The notes below the pieces were generated by a model that did no database searches, had not been told where the DNA came from, and saw nothing but the letters and a program-made list of their open reading frames with translations. A program made the position numbers and the translations under genes. Shown here one piece after another: positions 54,456-63,826 of a stretch of DNA of 64,000 nt. Position 1 is the stretch's first letter. Every line of letters begins with the position of its first letter. The stretch is from an uncultured Lachnoanaerobaculum sp. (GTDB taxonomy: Bacteria; Bacillota; Clostridia; Lachnospirales; Lachnospiraceae): positions 38,029-102,028 of the forward strand of contig CALALP010000045.1 of assembly GCA_937925515.1 (NCBI GenBank). The letters are read 5' to 3'.

Positions 54456-54485
54456 ATTATAACGTTTAAAAGGTATAATTGTCAA
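54456..54485 (-). promoter_or_regulatory. Promoter of the liv operon
   Basis: TTGACA (54485-54480) and TATAAT (54461-54456), both perfect matches, with an 18-base spacer; 96 bases upstream of the ATG at 54360. Confidence 0.8.
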
Positions 54486-54642
54486 TCATATTAAGGAGAG
54501 TTAGATATATCTATTTGTTATAGTAGATATAATAATTTATTATCGTATTTATTATGTCAAGGTTTTATGAACTTTTATTATGCACTTTATGGTAAAATTA
54601 GCGATATTTATTACTCATTCTTAAACATTTTTCACTATACAA

Positions 54643-55650
54643 TCAATTCCAATCAAGACTTAAACTTTCAGTTATTTTCTGCCTCTGCATCAAATCATCA
54701 ACTGCTGCTTTGGGAGATTTGCCCTCAAATAAAACTAAATTTACTTCTTCAACTATTGGCATGCTTACACCATACTTTACTGCAAGCCCTTTTGCAGCCT
54801 TTGCTGAGTAAACTCCCTCAACTACCATTTTTACCTCTTTGATAGCCTCTTGCATACTTAAGCCTTGACCTATTAAAAAACCTGCTTTCCTATTTCTACT
54901 ATGTCTACTTGCACAAGTTACTATCAAATCGCCTATTCCTGATAGCCCTGCAAAACTATAATAACTTGCTCCCATTTTAATTCCAAGTCTTGACATTTCA
55001 GCAATTCCTCTTGTTATTATAGCTGCCTTAGTATTATCTCCATATCCAAGTCCGTCTGAAATTCCTGCTGCAAGTGCAATTACATTTTTAAGACTTCCAC
55101 CAAGTTCAATGCCTAGCATATCAGGAGAAGTATATACCCTAAATACAGGGTTCATGAAAATGTTTTGTACATAAGTAGCCTTTTCCTTGCTATAAGCACC
55201 TACTACGCAAGTTGTGGGAAGTCGCCTTGACACCTCCTCTGCATGACTTGGTCCTGAAAGCACTGTTACTATTGAATTTGGAATTTCCTCCTCTATCTGC
55301 ACTGAAAGAATTTTTAATGTAGACTCCTCAATCCCCTTAGCTACATTTACTATTACTTGATTAGGCTTATAAAATTCTCTCATTTTAGCGGCAACCTGTC
55401 TTGTATAAATTGAGGGAACTGCTAAAACCAAAAGTTCTGCCCCATTCATTGTGTACTCCAGGTCATCACTATATTCCAAACTATCAGGTAAAATAACATT
55501 TGGAAGTGAGGGATGAACCTTTTCTTTTCTTAAATTTTCCACTTTTCCCTTAGTAGTAGACCACATTTTAACTTTATGTCCATTATCGGAAAGTAATATT
55601 GCAAGTGCAGTTCCCCAAGAACCTGAACCTATAATTGAAACATTTGCCAT
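54643..55650 (-). CDS. gpsA: Glycerol-3-phosphate dehydrogenase [NAD(P)+]
   Basis: 335 residues from ATG 55650 after GGAGG. N-terminal Rossmann VSIIGSGSWGTALA; catalytic Lys in VNVAKGIE; LSGPSHAEEV and GGSLKNVIALAAGISDG are the family signatures. It makes sn-glycerol 3-phosphate for phospholipids; PlsY, the next step in acyl transfer, is encoded immediately upstream (15 bases). Confidence 0.97.
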   Translation of the reverse strand: MANVSIIGSGSWGTALAILLSDNGHKVKMWSTTKGKVENLRKEKVHPSLPNVILPDSLEYSDDLEYTMNGAELLVLAVPSIYTRQVAAKMREFYKPNQVIVNVAKGIEESTLKILSVQIEEEIPNSIVTVLSGPSHAEEVSRRLPTTCVVGAYSKEKATYVQNIFMNPVFRVYTSPDMLGIELGGSLKNVIALAAGISDGLGYGDNTKAAIITRGIAEMSRLGIKMGASYYSFAGLSGIGDLIVTCASRHSRNRKAGFLIGQGLSMQEAIKEVKMVVEGVYSAKAAKGLAVKYGVSMPIVEEVNLVLFEGKSPKAAVDDLMQRQKITESLSLDWN

Positions 55651-55664
55651 AATAACCTCCAATC

Positions 55665-56306
55665 TTATTTTGATTTTTTACTTGAAATTTTATTTTCAGT
55701 TCCTTTTAAAAGTCTTGAAATATTTGACTTATGTCTAAATATAGATAAACAGCCTATAATTGCCGAAACAATCCTTAACTCTACTAAGTTCATATTCCCA
55801 AAGACTCCCATAGTTGAAAGAATATAAACACTTCCGATAAATGTAACCATAACTAATATTGAAGAAAGAGAAACATACTTTGTTAAAATTAAAGTTATTA
55901 AAAATACTGATAAACAAGCTATTATTACCCTATAATCAAGTGAGGCAATTATACCTGCAGTAGATGCAACTCCCTTTCCGCCTCTAAAGCCTAAATGTGC
56001 AGGAAAACTATGTCCTAAAACTACACCCAAGCCACAGTACAAAAGTAATAGTATATTATTTATCTGTTCTGAGTTTCTAAATATTAGTCTAAATGCTAAA
56101 CAAGGAATAAATGCCTTAAAAAAATCGCCAAGTAATACTATAAGCCCTGCTTTTTTTCCCATAACTCTTAGAGCATTGGTAGCACCTGAATTACCACTTC
56201 CATAATCTCTTATATCAATTTTATTAAATTTTCCGAAAATGTATCCTGTTTGAATAAGTCCAAAACAATAACCTACTACTAAAGCAACAATTCTTACTAT
56301 TAACAT
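55665..56306 (-). CDS. plsY: Glycerol-3-phosphate acyltransferase PlsY
   Basis: 213 residues, five or so membrane segments; the diagnostic motifs DIRDYGSGNSGATNALR, GHSFPAHLGFRGGKGVA (the glycine-rich G3P/acyl phosphate loops) are present. It transfers an acyl group from acyl phosphate to glycerol 3-phosphate. ATG at 56306 directly follows the der stop, so expression is coupled. der-plsY-gpsA is the common Firmicutes order. Confidence 0.96.
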   Translation of the reverse strand: MLIVRIVALVVGYCFGLIQTGYIFGKFNKIDIRDYGSGNSGATNALRVMGKKAGLIVLLGDFFKAFIPCLAFRLIFRNSEQINNILLLLYCGLGVVLGHSFPAHLGFRGGKGVASTAGIIASLDYRVIIACLSVFLITLILTKYVSLSSILVMVTFIGSVYILSTMGVFGNMNLVELRIVSAIIGCLSIFRHKSNISRLLKGTENKISSKKSK

Positions 56307-57635
56307 CTATTTTCCCTCACTCCTTTCTCTTATTATGAATTTAATAGAAGTACCTTTAAAACCAAATGCCTCTCTAATCTTATTCTCCAAATATCTTGAA
56401 TATGAATAGTGCATAAGTTTTTTATCATTTACAAATATAACAAATGTAGGCGGCTTAACTCCTGCTTGGGTAGCATATAAAATCTTAAGCCTTTTTCCCT
56501 TGTCTGACGGAGGCTGTTGCATAACTGTTGCCTCACTTATAATTTCATTTAAAACTCCTGTCTGAACTCTTAATGTTTGATTTTCTCTGATAATGTCAAT
56601 GATGTCATACATCTTTGAAAGTCTTTGTCCTGTTTTTGCAGAAATAAATATGTATTCTGCATACTGCATAAATGAAAGTACTGTTTTTATTTTATTTGTA
56701 AATTCATTGACGGTTTTATTATCTTTTTCAATTAAATCCCATTTATTGACGGCTACTAAGATTCCCTTACCTCTTTCATGTGCAATACCTGCAATCTTTG
56801 CATCTTGTTCACTTACTCCCTCAGCTGCATCTATTACCAATATTACTATATCTGCTCTTTCAACTGCCGCAACAGTTCTTATAATGCTATACCTTTCCAA
56901 GTCCTCTTTAATTTTATTTTTTCTTCTAAGACCTGCTGTATCTATTAGTATATACTCCTGCTTATTATAAACAACTGTTGTATCTATGGCATCTCTTGTT
57001 GTTCCTGCTATATCTGAAACAATTACCCTATTTTCCCCTACTAACTTATTTATAATAGATGACTTGCCTACATTAGGCTTACCTATAATCGCTATCTTTG
57101 GTATATCATCATTATCATCTGATTCATTAGCATTTTTATTAAAATATTTTGCAACTTCATCAAGCAAATCACCTATACCAAGTCTTGAGGCGGCAGATAT
57201 TGAAACAGGTTCTCCAAGTCCTAAATTATAAAATTCATATACATCATTTCCAAATTTAGCTATTGAATCAACCTTATTTACTGCTAAAACAATCGGCTTT
57301 TTTGACTTTCTTAAAATATTTGCCACTTGATAATCTGAATCCACAAGCCCTTGACGTACATCAGTTAAAAATACTATTACATCAGCTGTATCTATTGCAA
57401 TTTGGGCTTGCTCTCTCATCTGAGATAAGATTATATCAGCAGATTCAGGCTCAATTCCTCCTGTATCTATAAGTGTAAACTTTTTATCAAGCCATGTACA
57501 ATCTGCATATATCCTATCTCTTGTAACTCCCGGGGTATCCTTTACAATGGAGATTTGTTCTCCTGCCATAGTATTAAATAAAGTAGATTTTCCTACATTA
57601 GGCCTACCTACTATGGCTACTATTGGTTTGCTCAT
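56307..57635 (-). CDS. der: Ribosome-assembly GTPase Der (EngA)
   Basis: 442 residues with two G domains in tandem. First: GRPNVGKSTLFN, DTGG, NKVD. Second: GKPNVGKSSIIN, DTAGLRRK, NKWD. The C-terminal KH-like domain ends the protein. Needed for 50S subunit maturation. GGTAGGAAA site, ATG at 57635, divergent from prs. Confidence 0.97.
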   Translation of the reverse strand: MSKPIVAIVGRPNVGKSTLFNTMAGEQISIVKDTPGVTRDRIYADCTWLDKKFTLIDTGGIEPESADIILSQMREQAQIAIDTADVIVFLTDVRQGLVDSDYQVANILRKSKKPIVLAVNKVDSIAKFGNDVYEFYNLGLGEPVSISAASRLGIGDLLDEVAKYFNKNANESDDNDDIPKIAIIGKPNVGKSSIINKLVGENRVIVSDIAGTTRDAIDTTVVYNKQEYILIDTAGLRRKNKIKEDLERYSIIRTVAAVERADIVILVIDAAEGVSEQDAKIAGIAHERGKGILVAVNKWDLIEKDNKTVNEFTNKIKTVLSFMQYAEYIFISAKTGQRLSKMYDIIDIIRENQTLRVQTGVLNEIISEATVMQQPPSDKGKRLKILYATQAGVKPPTFVIFVNDKKLMHYSYSRYLENKIREAFGFKGTSIKFIIRERSEGK

Positions 57636-57775
57636 ATTTCCTACCTTTCCATTTCAATTAGTTCATTTAATCATACCAACTACAAACTATTTTGTAAAGT
57701 AATAGAAGAGATTCCAACTTGACTGATATCATTTGTAATGTTATAAATGAAATGAACATAAAAAAGGAGATTAAC

Positions 57776-58954
57776 ATGCTAAAAGACTTCATTTTTCAGG
57801 ATACACTTCCGTATGCTCCTCTTAAGCTTGCAGCACTTGAAAGCTGTACAACTTTAGCTAAAGAGGTAAATGACTATATTGTAGAATTTAGAAGAAATGA
57901 TATTGAGGAATTAAAAAAACGCAAACAAAATTTACAGTATAGAGGTTATGACCTTGACTCCTATATGCTTGACCTGTGTTGCCCTAGATTTGGAACAGGC
58001 GAAGGCAAAGGAGTTTTACATGAATCTGTAAGAGGTGCTGATGTTTATGTCATGGTAGATGTTACAAATTTCTCTCTTACTTACACTGTAAATGGATTAC
58101 TAAATCACATGTCCCCTGATAATCATTTTCAAGATATGAAAAGAATTATAGCTGCCTGCACATCAAATGCCAAAAGAGTAAGTGTAATAATGCCATTTCT
58201 TTATGAGGGTAGACAACACAAGAAGATTAAACGTGAAAGCTTAGATTGTGCAAGTGCATTAGAGGAGCTTGTAAATATGGGGGTACAAAACATTTTAACT
58301 GTTGATGCACATGACCCTAGAGTGCAAAATGCAATACCCCTTTCAAGCTTTGACAACATAATGCCTACATATCAATTTATTAAAACTGTTTTTAATCATA
58401 TTCCAAATATGGCAATAGACAAAGAACATCTTATGATAATAAGCCCTGATGAGGGTGCAATGCATAGAGCAGTGTACCTTGCAAATAACTTAGGGGTTGA
58501 TGTGGGAATGTTTTATAAAAGAAGAGATTATTCTAGGGTTATTAATGGTAGAAACCCTATTGTAGCACATGAATTTTTGGGTTCAAGTGTAGAGGGAAAA
58601 ACTGTTATTATTGTAGATGATATGATTGCCTCCGGAGAATCTATGATTGACACTGCAAAAAAGATTAAGGAGCGAAAAGCAGATAAGGTTATTATTTGTT
58701 CTACCTTTGGTCTTTTTACTTCAGGTCTTGACGCATTTGATGATGCACATGAAAAGGGTATTTTTGACTATGTGTGTACCACTAACTTAAATTATAGAAA
58801 TCCAAATTTACTTAATAAAAAATGGTATCTCGAGGCAAATATGAGCAAGTACCTCGCTGCTATAATTAATTGTTACAATCATAATATTACAATAGGTCAT
58901 GCACTATCCCCTACAAGAAAAATACAGGAATTTGTTAAAAAGGTTCGTGGATAA
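57776..58954 (+). CDS. prs: Ribose-phosphate pyrophosphokinase (long clostridial form)
   Basis: 392 residues, longer than the usual ~315. It makes PRPP from ribose 5-phosphate and ATP. VMVDVTNF and SLDCASALEEL resemble the N-terminal domain; the PRPP loop is VIIVDDMIASGESMIDTA, and PDEGAMHRAVYLAN and DPRVQN-type segments are present. ATG at 57776 follows AAAAAGGAGA; an upstream ATG frame at 57719 lacks such a site. Alternative: a family relative with changed substrate, since the flexible-loop region is divergent. Confidence 0.88.
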   Translation: MLKDFIFQDTLPYAPLKLAALESCTTLAKEVNDYIVEFRRNDIEELKKRKQNLQYRGYDLDSYMLDLCCPRFGTGEGKGVLHESVRGADVYVMVDVTNFSLTYTVNGLLNHMSPDNHFQDMKRIIAACTSNAKRVSVIMPFLYEGRQHKKIKRESLDCASALEELVNMGVQNILTVDAHDPRVQNAIPLSSFDNIMPTYQFIKTVFNHIPNMAIDKEHLMIISPDEGAMHRAVYLANNLGVDVGMFYKRRDYSRVINGRNPIVAHEFLGSSVEGKTVIIVDDMIASGESMIDTAKKIKERKADKVIICSTFGLFTSGLDAFDDAHEKGIFDYVCTTNLNYRNPNLLNKKWYLEANMSKYLAAIINCYNHNITIGHALSPTRKIQEFVKKVRG

Positions 58955-59001
58955 AAAAAGGCTGATACTAAACAATTTACTTGTAAAGTATCAGCTTTTT
59001 A
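58954..59001. terminator. Bidirectional terminator between prs and the NlpC/P60 gene
   Basis: GCTGATACT (58961-58969) pairs with AGTATCAGC (58987-58995), flanked by AAAAAAA on the left and TTTTT on the right. Confidence 0.8.
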
Positions 59002-59035
59002 CTTGTCATCAAGTTTTTTCAATATTTTAATTATA

Positions 59036-60238
59036 TTAGTCCCCAATCATATTCTTTATAACAACAGGGGGTCTATAATTCCAATTTGAAATCATAATAC
59101 CGTTTCTTTCATTTGAGGCATGTATTACTTTTCCATTTCCCATATAAACAGCAACATGATTTACAGAAGAACCATTACCATAAAAAATTAAATCTCCTGC
59201 TTTTGCACTGTTAATATCTACTCTACGACCTTGTTGTGATTGTGAGGCTGCTGTACGGCTTAACCACACTCCGGCAGAATTTCCAAGTACATATCTTGAA
59301 AACCCTGAACAGTCAACACCTGAATGAGGATTTTCGCCTCCATAAACATATCTTCCACCTAAAAACTGCCTTGCAAAACTTATTACTCCGGCTCTAAGCT
59401 TTCTTCTCTCTCTTGCAACAAGCTCGTTTTTAAATTCCTTTGAGGTTAAAACATTCATGTAAGTTTCATATTCCTCACTCTGTCTTTCCATTTGCTCTTT
59501 AAGCTCTAAAAACTTAGCTTTAACAGTATTAGCAGAGTCATCTCTTTTAACTAACTGCAAACCTTGAATATTTGCACTTGCAATTCTCATGTTATACATA
59601 TCTAAATCATTTAAAATACTATCTTCCTCTCCCATTCTTGGAGTATATGGAATTGGAGTAACTGCAAGAGGTATATTGGTAATGTCATCAGCCATATAAA
59701 AGCTTTCATCAGTTCCTAAATCATTGGTATCTAAACTGCCTGAATCAAAGCTTTGTGCAACTGCCTCATCTTGATTGGCACTTCCTGCATCACTTACAGG
59801 TTTACTACTCCCCGGAAGAACTGAATCTATTTGCTCATTAATCGCTTTTTCCTTATTATAAAGTTCCTCAAGTTGTTTTCCTGTATCTTCTGCAAGTCCC
59901 TTTAACTCCTCAACCTGAGATTCCTTAGTAATTACAGAATTTTGTAATGCTTGATTTTGTTTTTGTATCTGATTACTTACATTTTCCAAATCATTTACTT
60001 TTCTATTTAAATCTGCATTACTGGCAGCAGTATTTGCCACTTCATTTCCAAGCATCAAATTTCTTGAGAACAAAAAGCCTGCTATAACTGTAATAAGTGC
60101 CACAAATACACATGTTGACTTTATAAATAAAATCGGTATTCTAAACTGAAATGGTTTTTTCTGTGTATCATACAGCACCATTATAGTTATTTCCTTATTT
60201 TGCTCCTTTTTCTGTTTCTTTCTTACCATTCTGTTCAC
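59036..60238 (-). CDS. Membrane-anchored coiled-coil NlpC/P60 peptidoglycan hydrolase
   Basis: Up to 400 residues. One membrane segment (about 38-60), then a coiled coil (about 68-140), an acidic linker, a second helix, and an NlpC/P60 domain from about 275 with Cys in GVDCSGFSRYV, His in VNHVAVYMG and VIHASNERNG. It should cut peptide stems outside the membrane. The start is uncertain: ATG 60238 lies inside the bactofilin gene end, while ATG 60181 follows AAGGA. Overlap with a bactofilin gene suggests a shared morphogenetic task. Confidence 0.87.
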   Translation of the reverse strand: MNRMVRKKQKKEQNKEITIMVLYDTQKKPFQFRIPILFIKSTCVFVALITVIAGFLFSRNLMLGNEVANTAASNADLNRKVNDLENVSNQIQKQNQALQNSVITKESQVEELKGLAEDTGKQLEELYNKEKAINEQIDSVLPGSSKPVSDAGSANQDEAVAQSFDSGSLDTNDLGTDESFYMADDITNIPLAVTPIPYTPRMGEEDSILNDLDMYNMRIASANIQGLQLVKRDDSANTVKAKFLELKEQMERQSEEYETYMNVLTSKEFKNELVARERRKLRAGVISFARQFLGGRYVYGGENPHSGVDCSGFSRYVLGNSAGVWLSRTAASQSQQGRRVDINSAKAGDLIFYGNGSSVNHVAVYMGNGKVIHASNERNGIMISNWNYRPPVVIKNMIGD

Positions 60239-60662
60239 CTATGTAATATGCCTCTTTCTTGGCAAAATCATTAGTTACGCTTTTTTCAGGAGTAGAGCTT
60301 TTGCCGTCATTCATAGTTGACTTACCTTCAAATACAGCTCCCTCTGCAATATACAAGAGCTTAGTAGCTATATCTCCCTTGATTTTACCTGTTTCAGCAA
60401 TTTCAAGTTTATTTCTTACATGTATATTACCCTCTACCGCTCCTGCAACCAACATTGAATTAGCAGTAATATCCCCCTCAACTTTACCACTTTCTCCAAT
60501 AATCAAATGTCCCTCAAAAAAGCCTTCGCCTTTGATTTTTCCGTCTATTCTTGTAGTATCTTTAGTTCTTAACACACCCTCAACTACGGCATTTTCTCCT
60601 ATTATAGTATCTACCCTTGATATTTCCGGTTTATTAGTATTATTACTTGACTTATTGAACAC
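60195..60662 (-). CDS. Bactofilin (polymer-forming cytoskeletal protein)
   Basis: 155 residues. GTG start at 60662 after AAGGAGA. The central ~100 residues show the repetitive beta-helix pattern (IDGKIKGEGFFEGHLIIGE, GKVEGDITANSMLVAGAVEGNI). N- and C-terminal tails are polar and disordered. Bactofilins form filaments that localise wall enzymes; the immediate NlpC/P60 neighbour fits that role. Confidence 0.9.
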   Translation of the reverse strand: MFNKSSNNTNKPEISRVDTIIGENAVVEGVLRTKDTTRIDGKIKGEGFFEGHLIIGESGKVEGDITANSMLVAGAVEGNIHVRNKLEIAETGKIKGDIATKLLYIAEGAVFEGKSTMNDGKSSTPEKSVTNDFAKKEAYYIGEQNGKKETEKGAK

Positions 60663-60783
60663 AGCAATTCTCCTTCCTTTAGCTTAATTCTCCTTATATA
60701 CCTCTAATTAACTATTCCTAATTCTAACACAAATGGAATATAAAAATCAATTTTTTTGTAAAAATTTGTAAACATTTTTGTAA

Positions 60784-61662
60784 CTACTTCAGTGCTAAAA
60801 ATGCAGCAAGATTTCCTCTATCATCTCCCTGTTTCCTATGAGAAAATAGCAAATTGGAGTTACAATGTGTACAAATATTTGAAATACTGATATTTTCTCT
60901 AAGTATTCCTGCTCTTATCATAAGTATTTCATTTGCTTTCCACAAATTTAGTTGACAATGCTCATTGCCAAACTTATCCTTATGATAGTTGCTTATTATA
61001 TCACTAATATTTTCAATGTCAAATGAAGATTTAAACTTATCTGCTAAATCTAAGCTTATTTCATAGCAATCTTCACATATTCCGGGACCTATACAGGCAA
61101 TCAGATTTTTAGGATTTGTTTTATAGTTTTCCTCCATAGCCTTAACCATTTTAGTTACCATTCCATTTAGAGTGCCTCTCCAACCTGAATGTGCAAGCCC
61201 TATTGCATTATTTATAGGGTCAAAAAAATATAACGGAATACAGTCAGCAAAAAAAGTTACTAAAGTAATTCCTTTTTCATCTGTTATAAGTCCGTCTATA
61301 TCTGTATAATCTCTCTCTTTTGTAACTCCCTTACCCTTGTCATTTAAACCAACTTTTTTTATATTTGTAGTATGTGTCTGATGTGCCGCTACAAATGAAT
61401 CAAATGAAACTCCAAGTGCTTTTGCAATTCTTCTATAATTTTCAAATACATTTTCTGCATTATCATTTTCCCTTGTAAAACTAAGGTTCATAGAAGAACA
61501 TCCTCCCTTACTTACCCCTCCAAGTCTTGTAGAAAAACCATGATAGACCTTATTTGTGTCAGTAAGTTTTGGAAAATATAAAATACTTACTCCATTCTCA
61601 GATATTTGCTCTCTAATATCATTATCATTTTTACCGTCATTTTTTCTAGTCCAATTATTCAT
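60784..61662 (-). CDS. pgeF: Peptidoglycan editing factor PgeF (YfiH/laccase domain)
   Basis: 292 residues. Family signatures: HGFSTRLGGVS, HQTHTTNI with the metal-binding His, TFFADCIPLYFFDP with the catalytic Cys, and GLAHSGWRGTLNG; GPGICEDCYEIS follows. Known PgeF enzymes remove wrong L-Ser from peptidoglycan precursors and also have purine nucleosidase activity. AAGAGGT site, ATG at 61662. Confidence 0.93.
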   Translation of the reverse strand: MNNWTRKNDGKNDNDIREQISENGVSILYFPKLTDTNKVYHGFSTRLGGVSKGGCSSMNLSFTRENDNAENVFENYRRIAKALGVSFDSFVAAHQTHTTNIKKVGLNDKGKGVTKERDYTDIDGLITDEKGITLVTFFADCIPLYFFDPINNAIGLAHSGWRGTLNGMVTKMVKAMEENYKTNPKNLIACIGPGICEDCYEISLDLADKFKSSFDIENISDIISNYHKDKFGNEHCQLNLWKANEILMIRAGILRENISISNICTHCNSNLLFSHRKQGDDRGNLAAFLALK

Positions 61663-61688
61663 AGTACCTCTTATTTAAATAAATGTTT

Positions 61689-62033
61689 TTAAAATGCATT
61701 TTTTATCCATTCTATATCATTACCCAATATACCTATACAATCAAATCTTATCTTGGCATCATTTGGTATTTCATTAGTAACAATGTATGCCTTGGCAACA
61801 TTTCTAATCTTATTTTCTTTTTTAATGTTTACTGCCTCGAGAGGAAAACCAAAGCCTAAATATTTTCTATATTTTACTTCACAAAAAACAAGATAGTCTT
61901 TATCCTGCATTATTATATCTATTTCGCCAAACTTACATCTATAATTTCTACAAATAAGTTTAAGCCCTCTTTTTTCAAGATACTCCACTGCTATTTTTTC
62001 GTATAAACTACCTATTTTTCTATTATTTTGCAA
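61689..62033 (-). CDS. yraN: YraN/UPF0102-family nuclease-like protein
   Basis: 114 residues. GSLYEKIAVEYLEKRGLKLICRNYRCKFGEIDIIMQD and FCEVKYRK give the restriction-endonuclease-like acidic triad (E, D, E-x-K). Function is not established. It starts at a TTG (62033) three bases after the rnhB stop, with no strong Shine-Dalgarno, so it likely depends on coupling. The rnhB-yraN pairing is very common. Confidence 0.9.
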   Translation of the reverse strand: MQNNRKIGSLYEKIAVEYLEKRGLKLICRNYRCKFGEIDIIMQDKDYLVFCEVKYRKYLGFGFPLEAVNIKKENKIRNVAKAYIVTNEIPNDAKIRFDCIGILGNDIEWIKNAF

Positions 62034-62036
62034 AAC

Positions 62037-62669
62037 TTACTCTACTTTCTTTTTACTTAATGCACTTTTTACAAAACCTTTTCTATGAATCTTACACATG
62101 CCATTTTCTCTAATTGCCTCGATATGTGCCTTAGTTCCATATCCCTTATGTTTTGCAAAACCGTACTTTGGAAACTCTTTATCATAGTCAATCATTAATC
62201 TATCTCTTGTAACCTTTGCAATGATGCTTGCCGCCGCAATGCTTATACTCTTAGCATCTCCTTTTATAATGCCCACTTGCTTTATTTGCTCAAGTTCAGG
62301 TATTATAACAGCATCATTTAAAAGAATATCAGGCACTGCACTTAACTTTGAAATAGCCTCTCTCATTGCTTTATAAGTAGCCCCTAAAATATTCAGTTTT
62401 TCTATATCCTCAACCCCTGCAATCCCCACTCCAAATGAAATTGCTTTTGAAATTATTTCATCATATAATAAATTTCTCTTTTTTTCAGACAACTTCTTTG
62501 AATCATTTAAATATAAAATCTCTGTATCTTTAGGCAAGATAACAGCAGCAGCTACTACCGGACCTGCAAGTGGACCTCTACCTGCCTCGTCTATTCCACA
62601 AATATATTTATAGTCAGAATACTTATATTCAAACTCTTTCATAAGTTCAAGTCTTTCTTTCTCGTCCAT
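62037..62669 (-). CDS. rnhB: Ribonuclease HII
   Basis: 210 residues. GIDEAGRGPLAGPVVAAAVIL holds the first catalytic Asp-Glu; LLNDAVII and VTRDRLMIDYDKE provide the other acidic residues; SIAAASIIAKV and GYGTKAHIEAI are conserved. Removes ribonucleotides from DNA. AGGAGG site, ATG at 62669. Confidence 0.96.
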   Translation of the reverse strand: MDEKERLELMKEFEYKYSDYKYICGIDEAGRGPLAGPVVAAAVILPKDTEILYLNDSKKLSEKKRNLLYDEIISKAISFGVGIAGVEDIEKLNILGATYKAMREAISKLSAVPDILLNDAVIIPELEQIKQVGIIKGDAKSISIAAASIIAKVTRDRLMIDYDKEFPKYGFAKHKGYGTKAHIEAIRENGMCKIHRKGFVKSALSKKKVE

Positions 62670-62686
62670 AATATCCTCCTGACAAT

Positions 62687-63529
62687 CTAATTTGGTGGAA
62701 GTTCCAATGTAATCTTACCTAGTCGCCCACTTCTAAAGTCATTTATAAAGGCATCTGCCGCCTTATCATAGTCATATTCATTGCCTTTTTTTATACAACC
62801 TTTTTGTTTTGCAATTTCAATTAAAATCTCATTTGCATCTTCTAGTTCTGTTGAAAACTTTTCTTTTAAAACTTCTTTCTTATTTTTAATGAAGAAGTTA
62901 AGTAGCTCTATTGCAAGAACCCTTGAATCTATAATCATATCATTGATAGAACCTATAAATGCAATCTTTTCTCCTATTTTCTCATCTTCAAACTTAGGCC
63001 AAAGTATTCCGGGGGTATCAAGTAATTCAACTGATTTATTTAGCTTAATCCACTGATTACCCTTTGTAACCCCCGGTTTATTGCCTGTTTTGGCTATAGA
63101 CCTATTTGCAATAGAATTAATCAATGTACTTTTTCCAACATTTGGAATCCCTGTAACCATTGCTCTTATCGGTCTATTAAGTATTCCTTTTTTCTTATCT
63201 CTTTCTCTTTTACTTTCACAAGCCTTATCTATAACTGAAATAAGTTTTTTTATTTTACTTTTCTCTCTCGAATCCATTAATAAGGTTTCATAGCCTAAAT
63301 TTTTGAAATATTCCTCCCATAGCTTATTTGCTCTATCTTCAGCCATATCAGCCTTATTTAAAATAATTATTCTTGCTTTTCCCCTACCTAACTCATCAAT
63401 ATCAGGATTTCTTGTTGCAAGTGGTGCTCTGGCATCTGTCATTTCAATAATAAGATCCACAATCTTTACATCTTTTGACATAGCACGCTTTGCCTTTGTC
63501 ATATGCCCAGGATACCACTGTATATTCAT
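62687..63529 (-). CDS. ylqF: Ribosome biogenesis GTPase YlqF (RbgA)
   Basis: 280 residues. Circularly permuted G domain: NKAD (G4) comes first at about 58, then GIPNVGKSTLIN (G1), and LDTPGILWP (G3). The start MNIQWYPGHMTKAKRAM is diagnostic. Needed for late 50S assembly. GGAGG site, ATG at 63529. It is followed by rnhB and yraN, and is preceded by the lepB fragment. Confidence 0.96.
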   Translation of the reverse strand: MNIQWYPGHMTKAKRAMSKDVKIVDLIIEMTDARAPLATRNPDIDELGRGKARIIILNKADMAEDRANKLWEEYFKNLGYETLLMDSREKSKIKKLISVIDKACESKRERDKKKGILNRPIRAMVTGIPNVGKSTLINSIANRSIAKTGNKPGVTKGNQWIKLNKSVELLDTPGILWPKFEDEKIGEKIAFIGSINDMIIDSRVLAIELLNFFIKNKKEVLKEKFSTELEDANEILIEIAKQKGCIKKGNEYDYDKAADAFINDFRSGRLGKITLELPPN

Positions 63530-63541
63530 AAATTTCCTCCA

Positions 63542-63826
63542 TTACTCCTTATCTATAAATCCAAATCTTCCTAAATCTGAAACTCTAAACCACACTTTTC
63601 CTTTTATCTGCCCACGCCTAACATTTCCAATGCTGTCAAATCTTGAGTCTTCACTTGAATCTCTGTTATCTCCTAGCACAAAGTATTCATCTGAACCTAA
63701 AAATATTGCCTTTGCTGCAAGCCCTGCAAGAGTTACATCTGAATAATCTCCCTCAAGTCCTATTCCATTTATATACACTTTTGATTCTTTAATTTGTATA
63801 GTTTCCCCCGGAAGTCCTATTATTTT
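63542..63826 (-). pseudogene. lepB: Signal peptidase I, C-terminal part only
   Basis: The open frame reads KIIGLPGETIQIKESKVYINGIG, then SDEYFVLGDNRDSSEDSRFDS (box E) and KVWFRVSDLGRFGFI, the C-terminal half of signal peptidase I. The N-terminal half with the membrane anchor, catalytic Ser (SMxPT) and start is absent: the frame is closed by TAG at 63827-63829 and the sequence beyond is unrelated. The fragment should not be active. lepB-ylqF-rnhB is a normal gene order, so the locus is right but broken here. Confidence 0.85.
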
